From Segetibacter sp. (GTDB lineage: Bacteria > Bacteroidota > Bacteroidia > Chitinophagales > Chitinophagaceae): a stretch of 6,988 bases of DNA. A program made the position numbers and the translations under genes. Position 1 is the stretch's first letter; every line of letters starts with the position of its first letter. The stretch covers positions 1-6,988 of the forward strand of contig JASLBT010000219.1 of the NCBI GenBank assembly GCA_030146445.1. The letters are read 5' to 3'. The notes below the pieces were generated by a model that worked only from the letters and a program-made list of their open reading frames with translations, did no database searches and had not been told where the DNA came from. Shown here one piece after another: positions 1 to 6,262 of the stretch.

Positions 1-21
1 GTCAGAATGTAGGGTAGAAAC

Positions 22-1578
22 TTAAACATTCACCGGTTTATCCAGTGCGTCTTTCACCGTCGCGGTCGAAAGGTTACTGTCGTCAGTCATGTTTCCCATC
101 CATCGCCTGATCATAGGCGAAAGGAACATTAATATCACGCCGATCAACAACGAACCCTGGGCGATTTTCAGCAGAATGTCTGCATAATAAGGAAGTGAGG
201 TGACCGGGTTGTTTGCAGCTGCAACGTCCGTCGGAACGCTCATCAGCGAACCAATTTTACCCGCCAGGAATTCGCCGACAGCGCTGGCGAAAAACCATAT
301 TCCCATCATCATCGAAACAATTTTCACGGGCGAAAGCTTGGTCACCATCGACAGGCCAATGGGCGACAGGCACATCTCGCCACAGATGATGAAAAAGTAA
401 CCGCCTACAAAAGAGAGCATCGAAATCAATCCGCCGTTTGCGTTTTTGCAGCCGAGGTAAAAAACGTAAAACCCGATTCCCATCAGCACAAATGCGAAAG
501 CAAATTTGAACGGAGTCGATGGTTCTTTCCCTTTTTTGTTCAGCCATGGCCAAAGCCATGCGAAAAGGAAACTGCAGATCACCACCCAACCCGGCGGTAA
601 AAAGTTGTTCACCGAAAGTGGTGGGAGGTTCACCCCTCCTACATTCATGTCTACGTTCCGCATCGCGAACAGGTTCAGTGATCCCGCGTTCTGTTCGTAA
701 AAGGCCCAGAATAGGGTCGACGAAATGATCATCACAAGAGCGGCAAACAACTTGAATTTTGCGGCAGCCTCTAGTTTAAACGCAATAAAGAGCACATAGG
801 CGAGCGATAGTCCACCCAATCCAAACATGATGTAATCCATTACCTCGTATTGGTTAAACAGTGCTACGACCATCGGAACAACCAGAAGCGTTCCTCCATA
901 AATAAGGTGTTCATTGGTTATGAATGCAAACCGCGGCTTCTTTAACTCAGCTTCATTTGGCGGCAGCCCCTTTTCCAGCAGCGATTTTTTCCCAATCGCA
1001 AAAACAACAAGTCCTACGATCATAAAAATACCGGCAAGTCCAAAACCATAGTGCCAGTTGATCCGTTGTCCCACATAACCGCAGAGTAGTCCGCCAAGAG
1101 CCGCGCCTACGTTTATGCCCATGTAAAAAATAGAAAATGCACTGTCTTTTCTTGGGTCGTTGTTCGAGTACAGTGTGCCGACGAGACTGGAAATATTTGG
1201 CTTGAAAAAGCCATTGCCGCAAATGATAAAAGCCATGCCGTAAAAAAAGCTCCAGCCCTGTGGTATGGCGAGCACCAGGTGGCCGATAACCATTAACACC
1301 CCACCAAAAAGCACTGCACGGCGATAGCCAAGAAACCGATCAGCCATCATGCCCCCAAACATCGGCATCGTATAAACAAGTGCGGCATACGAGCCCAGGA
1401 TGGCATAACCTTTTGGCTCGTCAAATTTCAGTTGGGTTACCATGTAGGCAAGTAGCAGGGCTTTCATGCCATAAAAAGAAAACCGCTCCCACATTTCAGC
1501 AAAAAACAACATGTACAGCTGTGGAGGATGCTTAGAAGGGGCTATATCAATCGGAGCGGCTTCACTGATATCGGGCAT
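22..1578 (-). CDS. POT/PTR2-family proton-dependent oligopeptide transporter (downstream copy)
   Basis: Inner-membrane symporter expected to import di- and tripeptides with protons (POT family, MFS fold; role inferred from the family). Counting from a TTG two codons upstream (position 1584, 520 aa), visible hallmarks are the TM1 motif E30-M-W-E33-R34-F with FYG at 37-39, the PTR2 signature GGMMADRFLGYRR at 78-90, FYMGINVGA at 153-161, a TM7 glutamate in FYEQ (E297), and GEMCLSPIGLS at 402-412 with E403. The protein is hydrophobic throughout and its length fits the usual 14-helix bacterial POT. I chose the ATG at 1578 (518 aa) because TTG is a rare start, and neither candidate has a Shine-Dalgarno sequence. 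The TM7-TM8 stretch SLNLFAMRNV and the C-terminal TSLPYY recall, from memory, the E. coli DtpA branch, but the TM7 EQ resembles the DtpT/GkPOT branch. It probably shares a transcript with the transporter gene upstream. Family is certain; substrate is not known. Confidence 0.95.
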   Translation of the reverse strand: MPDISEAAPIDIAPSKHPPQLYMLFFAEMWERFSFYGMKALLLAYMVTQLKFDEPKGYAILGSYAALVYTMPMFGGMMADRFLGYRRAVLFGGVLMVIGHLVLAIPQGWSFFYGMAFIICGNGFFKPNISSLVGTLYSNNDPRKDSAFSIFYMGINVGAALGGLLCGYVGQRINWHYGFGLAGIFMIVGLVVFAIGKKSLLEKGLPPNEAELKKPRFAFITNEHLIYGGTLLVVPMVVALFNQYEVMDYIMFGLGGLSLAYVLFIAFKLEAAAKFKLFAALVMIISSTLFWAFYEQNAGSLNLFAMRNVDMNVGGVNLPPLSVNNFLPPGWVVICSFLFAWLWPWLNKKGKEPSTPFKFAFAFVLMGIGFYVFYLGCKNANGGLISMLSFVGGYFFIICGEMCLSPIGLSMVTKLSPVKIVSMMMGIWFFASAVGEFLAGKIGSLMSVPTDVAAANNPVTSLPYYADILLKIAQGSLLIGVILMFLSPMIRRWMGNMTDDSNLSTATVKDALDKPVNV

Positions 1579-1645
1579 GGACAATGGTATTTAACGGAAA
1601 GACTCGAGGTTTTATATCTTGCTGCAGGCATACGCCGGCTGTTCA

Positions 1646-3211
1646 TTAGTGAATGCCATGCATTTTTTTGACGAGCAATTTATTACAGGCAATCATTACA
1701 AGACCAGCAGCGATTGGTATGAACGTGAATAAAAGAAAGAAAGTAGAAAGGGAGTATTTCTCTGTTATGCTGTCGATAAAGCTTCCGGTAAGACCAGCAA
1801 GAAAATTGGCAATAAATGTAGCTACGAACCATATACCAAACATAAGTCCGACAATTTTTACTGGCGACAACTTGCTTATGTAGGAAAGTCCAACAGGTGA
1901 AACGCATAGCTCTCCAAGCGTGTGGAACAAATAAGCGAGGATAAGCCATGCCATACTAACCTCAGCGGTTTTGGCTCCAGGTAAGATAGTGCTGCTGCCG
2001 TATGCCAGAATGGCGAAACCCAAACCAAGCAAAATTAACCCGAAGGCAAATTTTACAGGTCCGGATGGATTGTATTTGCTTTCCCAGATTTTCGAGAATA
2101 TCGGTGCGCATGCAATGATAAAAAACGAATTCAGGATTCCAAACCAGGATGCAGGCACTTCTGCAATACTTGCTTCAAACTCGCGGCGCAACATCCAAAT
2201 GACCAAACCCCAGATAACCACAAAGCTCAAAGCCAGAAACAGGTTTGAAAGTGTGTACTTTCTAAATGTTTTTTTGAAAAGAGTTAGCAATACACCAGTC
2301 AGGATGATCATCGGTACAACTACAAGAAGTGAGTTTGACCACTTAAAAATGGCTGCACTGCTGCCCTCCAGGATCCTGTTGGTATAATCCTTAGCGAAAA
2401 TGGTCATGGATCCACCGGCCTGTTCAAAAGCCCACCAAAAGAAGATGGTAGAAAATGCAAAGACAGCAATCACGGTAATGCGATCCCTGGTGACTTTTTT
2501 TGATTCGATCATACCCTGGTGGTTAACCGTTACATCAGAAGGTTGGTGTACTGCAACGGCTGGCTGCGAGTCTTTCTTGTTCGGCTTAAGGCCAATGCTG
2601 CCGAATATTTTCTGAGCAAACGCAAACTGAAGGGTCCCCAACAACATAAATATACCTGCCAGTCCGAAACCATAAGTCCATCCAACTTTCTCCCCGATGT
2701 AACCACATAACAGGATGCCTAGAAACGCACCGGAATTAATGCCCATGTAAAAGATGGTGTAGGCTGCATCTTTCTTATCTGCGTTGTTGGTATAAAGTTG
2801 TCCTACAATCGCCGATATGTTTGGTTTAAATAAGCCATTACCTATTATAATACAGGCAAGACCAACGTAAAAAAATAGGGGTGTTTCAAAAGCCATACAG
2901 GCGTGTCCGATTGTCATGATCAATCCTCCAAAAATCACAGCTCTCCGGTAGCCTAAAAACCTGTCGGCAATGACTCCGCCAAGTATAGGAGTAAAATACA
3001 CAAGACCCGTGTATAAACCGTAAAGTTGTAAAGCATCTTTTCTATCCCACTGCCATCCTCCGCCCGCGATTGAAGTAGTTAGGAACAGCACCAACAAAGC
3101 CCGCATTCCATAGTAGCTAAATCTTTCCCACATTTCAGTAAAAAACAGAATGAATAAGGCTGGCGGGTGTCCCTTTTCTGAAGTTAAATCGCTAACAGCT
3201 ACGTTGCTCAT
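1646..3211 (-). CDS. POT/PTR2-family proton-dependent oligopeptide transporter (upstream copy)
   Basis: A 521-aa polytopic membrane protein, expected to be a proton/di-tripeptide symporter of the inner membrane. It starts at an ATG (MSNVAVSDL) and has no Shine-Dalgarno sequence. Motifs in order: E26-M-W-E29-R30-F with YYG at 33-35 (the TM1 ExxER proton-coupling motif of POTs), GGVIADRFLGYRR at 78-90, FYMGINSGA at 154-162, a polar central loop at about 205-243, WWAFEQAGGS at 259-268 with the TM7 glutamate E263, and GELCVSPVGLS at 432-442 with E434. All the acidic residues usually tied to proton and peptide binding in the family are present, so it should be functional. Relative to the neighbouring transporter it carries a short Gly/Trp-rich extension after TM1 (about 48-56) and a different central loop and TM7-TM10 region. 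It is transcribed divergently from purD. Di- versus tripeptide preference cannot be read from the sequence. Confidence 0.95.
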   Translation of the reverse strand: MSNVAVSDLTSEKGHPPALFILFFTEMWERFSYYGMRALLVLFLTTSIAGGGWQWDRKDALQLYGLYTGLVYFTPILGGVIADRFLGYRRAVIFGGLIMTIGHACMAFETPLFFYVGLACIIIGNGLFKPNISAIVGQLYTNNADKKDAAYTIFYMGINSGAFLGILLCGYIGEKVGWTYGFGLAGIFMLLGTLQFAFAQKIFGSIGLKPNKKDSQPAVAVHQPSDVTVNHQGMIESKKVTRDRITVIAVFAFSTIFFWWAFEQAGGSMTIFAKDYTNRILEGSSAAIFKWSNSLLVVVPMIILTGVLLTLFKKTFRKYTLSNLFLALSFVVIWGLVIWMLRREFEASIAEVPASWFGILNSFFIIACAPIFSKIWESKYNPSGPVKFAFGLILLGLGFAILAYGSSTILPGAKTAEVSMAWLILAYLFHTLGELCVSPVGLSYISKLSPVKIVGLMFGIWFVATFIANFLAGLTGSFIDSITEKYSLSTFFLLFTFIPIAAGLVMIACNKLLVKKMHGIH

Positions 3212-3306
3212 GTTTATTGGTTTCTTTCTGATTTGATTGGAAGAAAGTGGTTGTAAGGCTCAAAATAGGATAATTTCCTTTTAGATCGCGTTTACTGCCA
3301 GGCCAA

Positions 3307-3338
3307 TGTGCATCCGAGGTAAATAGTTTTTACATTCG
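3307..3338 (+). promoter_or_regulatory. weak candidate Bacteroidota-type promoter for purD
   Basis: In the 159-bp divergent region, TGTG (3307-3310) lies 20 nt before TACATTCG (3331-3338). Each is one mismatch from the Bacteroidota elements TTTG (-33) and TAnnTTTG (-7), and the spacing equals that of the better mreB promoter. It would start transcription near 3345, giving a short leader. A hairpin-capable GTAAA/TTTAC pair (3319-3323 and 3329-3333) overlaps it. For the divergent transporter gene I see only TATTTTG (minus strand, 3267-3261), one base short of the -7 consensus and without a -33 partner, so I do not call it. Confidence 0.3.
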
Positions 3339-3347
3339 CCTCATATT

Positions 3348-3361
3348 TTAATAAGTATTAA
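3348..3361. repeat. perfect 6+6 inverted repeat just before purD
   Basis: TTAATA-AG-TATTAA is a perfect dyad with a 2-nt centre, ending 9 nt before the purD ATG. It sits at or just after the expected transcription start, where an operator or a leader structure could act. It is AT-only in its arms, so chance is a real alternative. No regulator can be named. Confidence 0.35.
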
Positions 3362-3370
3362 CCAAATCAT

Positions 3371-4687
3371 ATGAAGATCTTATTGCTGGGTTCAGGTGGT
3401 CGTGAACATGCCCTGGCGTGGAAGATGAAACAAAGCCCGTTATGCAATGAGTTGTTTGTAGCGCCGGGAAATGCGGGCACCGCGGCGGTAGGGGAAAATG
3501 TAGCCATCAATTTGTCTGACTTTAGTGCTATCCGATCTTTTTGTGTCTCTGAGCAGATAGATCTTGTTGTAGTTGGCCCTGAAGAACCATTGGTAAAAGG
3601 CATTTACGACTACCTTACCGAACAACCTGAAAGCCCTGGCGCTTCGTGGAGTGGAATGGTTATCGGTCCGTCGGCTGCAGCGGCTCGGCTGGAAGGAAGT
3701 AAAGCTTTTTCGAAACATTTTATGCAGCGCCATAACATTCCAACCGCTGGCTATGCCGAGTTCGACGAATACAGTTATGCAGAAGGAACGATTTATATCG
3801 CTGAACACTCACTGCCTGTTGTTTTAAAAGCCGATGGTCTGGCGGCCGGTAAAGGCGTAATCATTTGCGAAACTCATGACAAAGCACTATCTGCATTCGC
3901 GGAAATGATCAGGGGAAAACAGTTTGGTGATGCATCGTCGAAGGTTGTTGTCGAAGAATTTCTCCAGGGCATAGAGCTGAGTGTTTTTGTACTCACCGAC
4001 GGAACGGGTTACCAGGTTATCGGGCACGCTAAAGACTATAAGAGAGTTGGCGAAGGGGATGTGGGACTAAATACCGGCGGGATGGGATGTGTAAGTCCTG
4101 TACCATTTGCAACCGGGGAATTCATGAAAAAAGTGGAGGAGCATGTTATTAAACCCACCATCAGGGGTTTGCACTCGGAAGGCATGGTATATAAAGGATT
4201 TATCTTTATTGGTTTGATGAATAACAATGGCGAACCCTATGTGATCGAATACAATTGCCGGATGGGTGACCCGGAAACCGAAGTGGTGATGCCTCGTTTG
4301 GAAAACGACCTTTTGGAACTGTTCCTGGCGGTATACAACGATTCACTTGACGACGTTCAGATCAGGTTTGACCAACGAAGTGTCGCAACGGTTGTTGCCG
4401 TTAGTGGAGGCTACCCGGGAGATTATCAAAAAGGTTTACCCATTACCCTCGAAACAGCACGTCCCCAAAACGGCGAAGGTGCATCTGGTGACCATGAGGT
4501 GATGATCTTTCATGCAGGTACGTCGTTACAAAACGGGAAGTTGGTGACCAATGGCGGAAGAGTTTTGGCAGTAACCGCAATCGGCGATACAATCAACGAA
4601 GCTGTCCATCAATCGGTAGAAGCAATGCAGCTTATTTCATTTGAAGGCATGTATTTTAGAAAAGACATTGGCTACGAGTTCAGGTGA
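3371..4687 (+). CDS. purD: phosphoribosylamine-glycine ligase (GAR synthetase)
   Basis: Cytosolic ATP-grasp enzyme that joins 5-phosphoribosylamine and glycine to give glycinamide ribonucleotide, the second step of de novo purine synthesis. The 438-aa protein has the full family layout. The N domain (about 1-105) carries GSGGREHAL at 7-15, APGNAGTA at 31-38 and VVVGPEEPLVKG at 66-77. The ATP-grasp region (about 106-305) carries LEGSKAFSK at 107-115, LKADGLAAGKGV at 152-163, NTGGMG at 234-239 and EYNCRMGDPETE at 293-304, where E293 and N295 match the metal-binding pair. The C domain contains VVAVSGGYPGDYQKG at 341-355. The start gives the canonical MKILLLGSGGREHA terminus directly. Two small oddities: Cys296 where Val is common, and a few extra residues (about 85-95) between the N-domain strands. 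No other purine gene is in view, so it is likely monocistronic. The assignment is secure. Confidence 0.98.
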   Translation: MKILLLGSGGREHALAWKMKQSPLCNELFVAPGNAGTAAVGENVAINLSDFSAIRSFCVSEQIDLVVVGPEEPLVKGIYDYLTEQPESPGASWSGMVIGPSAAAARLEGSKAFSKHFMQRHNIPTAGYAEFDEYSYAEGTIYIAEHSLPVVLKADGLAAGKGVIICETHDKALSAFAEMIRGKQFGDASSKVVVEEFLQGIELSVFVLTDGTGYQVIGHAKDYKRVGEGDVGLNTGGMGCVSPVPFATGEFMKKVEEHVIKPTIRGLHSEGMVYKGFIFIGLMNNNGEPYVIEYNCRMGDPETEVVMPRLENDLLELFLAVYNDSLDDVQIRFDQRSVATVVAVSGGYPGDYQKGLPITLETARPQNGEGASGDHEVMIFHAGTSLQNGKLVTNGGRVLAVTAIGDTINEAVHQSVEAMQLISFEGMYFRKDIGYEFR

Positions 4688-4974
4688 TTCATCCGTTATT
4701 GGCAAGAGGCATTTAGATAACTTTAACAATCAGGGTTAAAACGCTGGTGTGCTTTCGTACATCCCAACGGCATCAGCCTATACCTAACCAAACGCGTATT
4801 TGCATGCTTCTTCAGCCTTACCCGGTGTTCGGTTCCCATTATCTGCCTTTGCGAAATATTGCTGCCTATGGGCCTCATTCTTCGCACAAGTACATATAAC
4901 ATAAAATGGTACATGGAGCGAAAACAAGTATTCTTTTGAACAAACTCCTTTTCCTTTGTCTATGATAATGTGCT

Positions 4975-5011
4975 GTTTAGAGCTGTTGTTGTTAACATCA
5001 GCCGGCTAAAC
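4975..5011. repeat. 37-nt imperfect hairpin upstream of mreB
   Basis: The arms are, from outside in, GTTTAG (4975-4980) with CTAAAC (5006-5011), GCTG (4982-4985) with CAGC (4999-5002), and TGTT (4987-4990) with AACA (4994-4997), closing on a 3-nt GTT loop. That makes 14 base pairs, broken by one T/T mismatch and an A versus CGG internal loop. It ends about 50 bp before the mreB -33 element. No T-tract follows on either strand, so it is not a standard intrinsic terminator. It could be a protein-binding dyad or an RNA structure at the end of a purD transcript. Confidence 0.5.
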
Positions 5012-5062
5012 TAACCCGTTGTTCACATTCAATCAACGCAGCTTCTTTCGCGGTTTCTCTAC

Positions 5063-5094
5063 TTTGTTAATTCGGATTATTTCTTACAACTTTG
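5063..5094 (+). promoter_or_regulatory. candidate Bacteroidota sigma-ABfr-type promoter for mreB
   Basis: TTTG at 5063-5066 is followed after 20 nt by CAACTTTG at 5087-5094, one mismatch from the Bacteroidota -7 consensus TAnnTTTG, with the -33 TTTG exact. The downstream GCA after TTTG is also common in this phylum's promoters. Transcription would start near 5100, leaving a leader of about 30 nt that is A/T-rich and has no Shine-Dalgarno sequence before the mreB ATG. Confidence 0.6.
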
Positions 5095-5131
5095 CACGCA
5101 TTACATTAAATAGCAGACTTCAATAATATAA

Positions 5132-6157
5132 ATGGGACTTTTCAACTGGTTTACACAGGAAATTGCAATGGACCTTGGTACCGCCAATACCTTGATCATC
5201 CATAACGAGGAAGTGGTGGTGAATGAGCCTTCTATAATTGCGCTTGATCGCAATAATCTCAAGACGGTGATTGCCGTCGGAAAACGTGCATTGATGATGC
5301 ACGAAAAAACACATGAAAGCATTCGAACCATACGTCCCCTGAAAGATGGGGTTATAGCCGACTTTAACGCCGCCGAACTTATGATACGGGAGATGATCAA
5401 AATGATCTACCCCAAAAAGCCGCTTTTCCCGCCCAGCTGGCGAATGATGATTTGTATTCCGTCGAGTATTACAGAGGTAGAGAAGCGAGCGGTTCGCGAC
5501 AGTGCGGAGCAGGCAGGCGCGAAAGAAGTTTACTTGTTGCACGAACCAATGGCGGCTGCACTGGGTATTGGCATCGATGTGGAGGAGCCCGTAGGTAATA
5601 TGATCATCGATATCGGGGGAGGAACAACAGGTATCACCGTTATTGCACTTGCGGGTATCGTATGTGATCAGAGTATCCGTATTGCAGGTGATGAATTCAC
5701 GGCCGATATTATGGAGGCACTACGCCGCTACCACAGCTTACTCATTGGTGAACGAACAGCAGAACAGATCAAGATACAAATTGGTGCCGCCATGAAAGAT
5801 CTTGATAATCCTCCGGATGACATTCCGGTAAATGGACGCGACCTTGTAACCGGCATTCCTAAACAAATTATTGTAAGCTACCAGGAAGTTGCTGAGGCAC
5901 TCGACAAAAGCATATTTAAGATCGAGGAAGCCATTCTTAAAGCACTGGAAACAACACCTCCGGAACTTGCTTCGGATATTTATCGTCGCGGCCTGTACCT
6001 CACCGGTGGTGGAGCGTTGTTAAGGGGACTGGATAAACGCCTGAGTCAAAAGATCAAGCTTCCCGTTCACGTAGCTGATGATCCTTTAAAAAGTGTCGTT
6101 AGGGGAACCGGGATCGCGTTGAAGAACTACAATCGTTTCCCTTTTATTATGCGATAA
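5132..6157 (+). CDS. mreB: rod shape-determining protein MreB (bacterial actin)
   Basis: ATP-dependent actin homologue that polymerises on the inner face of the cytoplasmic membrane and directs the elongation peptidoglycan machinery (with MreC, MreD, RodA and a class B PBP). The 341-aa length matches the family. The short amphipathic N-terminus GLFNWFTQ (2-9) fits membrane anchoring. Nucleotide-binding motifs are complete: phosphate-1 DLGTANT at 14-20, HEPMAAALG at 137-145, phosphate-2 DIGGGTTG at 160-167, ERTAEQIK at 207-214, adenosine motif TGGGALLRGL at 291-300 and GTGIAL at 325-330. The start is fixed by conservation of MGLFN..TQEIA.DLGTANT, with an A-rich leader instead of a Shine-Dalgarno sequence. 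The C-terminal RFPFIMR is typical of Bacteroidota MreB as I recall them. It is followed after 105 bp by mreC. No missing key residue is seen. Confidence 0.98.
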   Translation: MGLFNWFTQEIAMDLGTANTLIIHNEEVVVNEPSIIALDRNNLKTVIAVGKRALMMHEKTHESIRTIRPLKDGVIADFNAAELMIREMIKMIYPKKPLFPPSWRMMICIPSSITEVEKRAVRDSAEQAGAKEVYLLHEPMAAALGIGIDVEEPVGNMIIDIGGGTTGITVIALAGIVCDQSIRIAGDEFTADIMEALRRYHSLLIGERTAEQIKIQIGAAMKDLDNPPDDIPVNGRDLVTGIPKQIIVSYQEVAEALDKSIFKIEEAILKALETTPPELASDIYRRGLYLTGGGALLRGLDKRLSQKIKLPVHVADDPLKSVVRGTGIALKNYNRFPFIMR

Positions 6158-6166
6158 CATCAGGGG

Positions 6167-6183
6167 CGGCATTCGGCATGCCG
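6167..6183 (+). other. GC-rich hairpin after the mreB stop codon
   Basis: CGGCAT (6167-6172) and ATGCCG (6178-6183) form a perfect 6-bp stem around a 5-nt TCGGC loop, starting 9 nt after the mreB stop. An overlapping 10-bp palindrome, CGGCATGCCG (6174-6183), offers an alternative fold or dimer. Only a short GTCGTTT follows, not a real U-tract, so it is at best a weak terminator. A partial terminator or an RNA 3' end-stabilising structure between mreB and mreC is plausible. Confidence 0.45.
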
Positions 6184-6242
6184 GTCGTTTCAACGGTAAA
6201 TTATTTTACTTTAATTTCAAATCAACGGTCGTTCCCCGGTAA
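6182..6242. repeat. short interlocking direct repeats in the mreB-mreC gap
   Basis: Three short words each occur twice around an AT-rich core (about 6198-6222): CGGTCGTT at 6182-6189 and 6226-6233, TCAACGGT at 6190-6197 and 6222-6229, and CGGTAA at 6194-6199 and 6237-6242. Together the two sides look like an imperfect direct repeat of about 17 nt with a period near 44. This may be a small local duplication or paired protein-binding sites. Confidence 0.4.
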
Positions 6243-6250
6243 GGAAAGGC

Positions 6251-6256
6251 AGGAGG
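6251..6256 (+). promoter_or_regulatory. perfect Shine-Dalgarno sequence of mreC
   Basis: AGGAGG (continuing as GG) lies 6 nt before the ATG at 6263 and decides the mreC start. It is the only strong Shine-Dalgarno sequence in the window. purD, mreB and both transporter genes lack one, as is usual in Bacteroidota. Confidence 0.75.
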
Positions 6257-6262
6257 GGTTTA

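Larger units (their letters stand above)
4688..5131. other. 444-bp intergenic region without a convincing gene
   Basis: The stretch between purD and mreB holds no tRNA-like or rRNA-like sequence that I can recognise and no clear intrinsic terminator for purD. Just after purD there is a small AT-rich dyad, TTTAAC/GTTAAA (4722-4727 and 4735-4740), without a T-tract. From 4727 to 4933 the plus strand is open for about 69 codons but its only in-frame ATG is at 4868 (23 codons). The minus strand is open over the same stretch (4914-4723, 63 codons). Neither resembles a protein I know. The right part carries a 37-nt hairpin and the mreB promoter, listed separately. The sequence could be a decayed gene, a dispersed repeat or a non-coding leader. 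Confidence 0.6.

Noticed and set aside
1585..1645. Separate promoter or terminator between the two transporter genes
   Set aside because: The GCAGGC/GCCGGC pair at 1624-1639 has a mismatch and no T-tract, and no TAnnTTTG-like element is visible on the minus strand. Co-transcription is simpler.
1971..2387. 138-codon plus-strand open frame inside the upstream transporter gene
   Set aside because: It lies antisense to a fully conserved transporter gene and its translation resembles no family. It is a shadow frame.
4722..4740. TTTAAC/GTTAAA dyad after purD as an intrinsic terminator
   Set aside because: The stem is short and AT-rich and no T-run follows, so it does not meet the usual terminator pattern.
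4844..4851. TGCCTTTG as a second promoter -7 element
   Set aside because: One mismatch from TAnnTTTG, but there is no TTTG/TTG about 20 nt upstream. The similar TTCCTTTG at 4951-4958 fails for the same reason.
4723..4914. 63-codon minus-strand open frame in the purD-mreB gap
   Set aside because: No Shine-Dalgarno sequence or promoter, a composition rich in Arg, His and Cys as in translated non-coding DNA, and no recognisable domain. The opposite strand is equally open.
5120..5542. 140-codon minus-strand open frame over the mreB start
   Set aside because: Antisense to the conserved MreB nucleotide-binding region, with no independent start signals.
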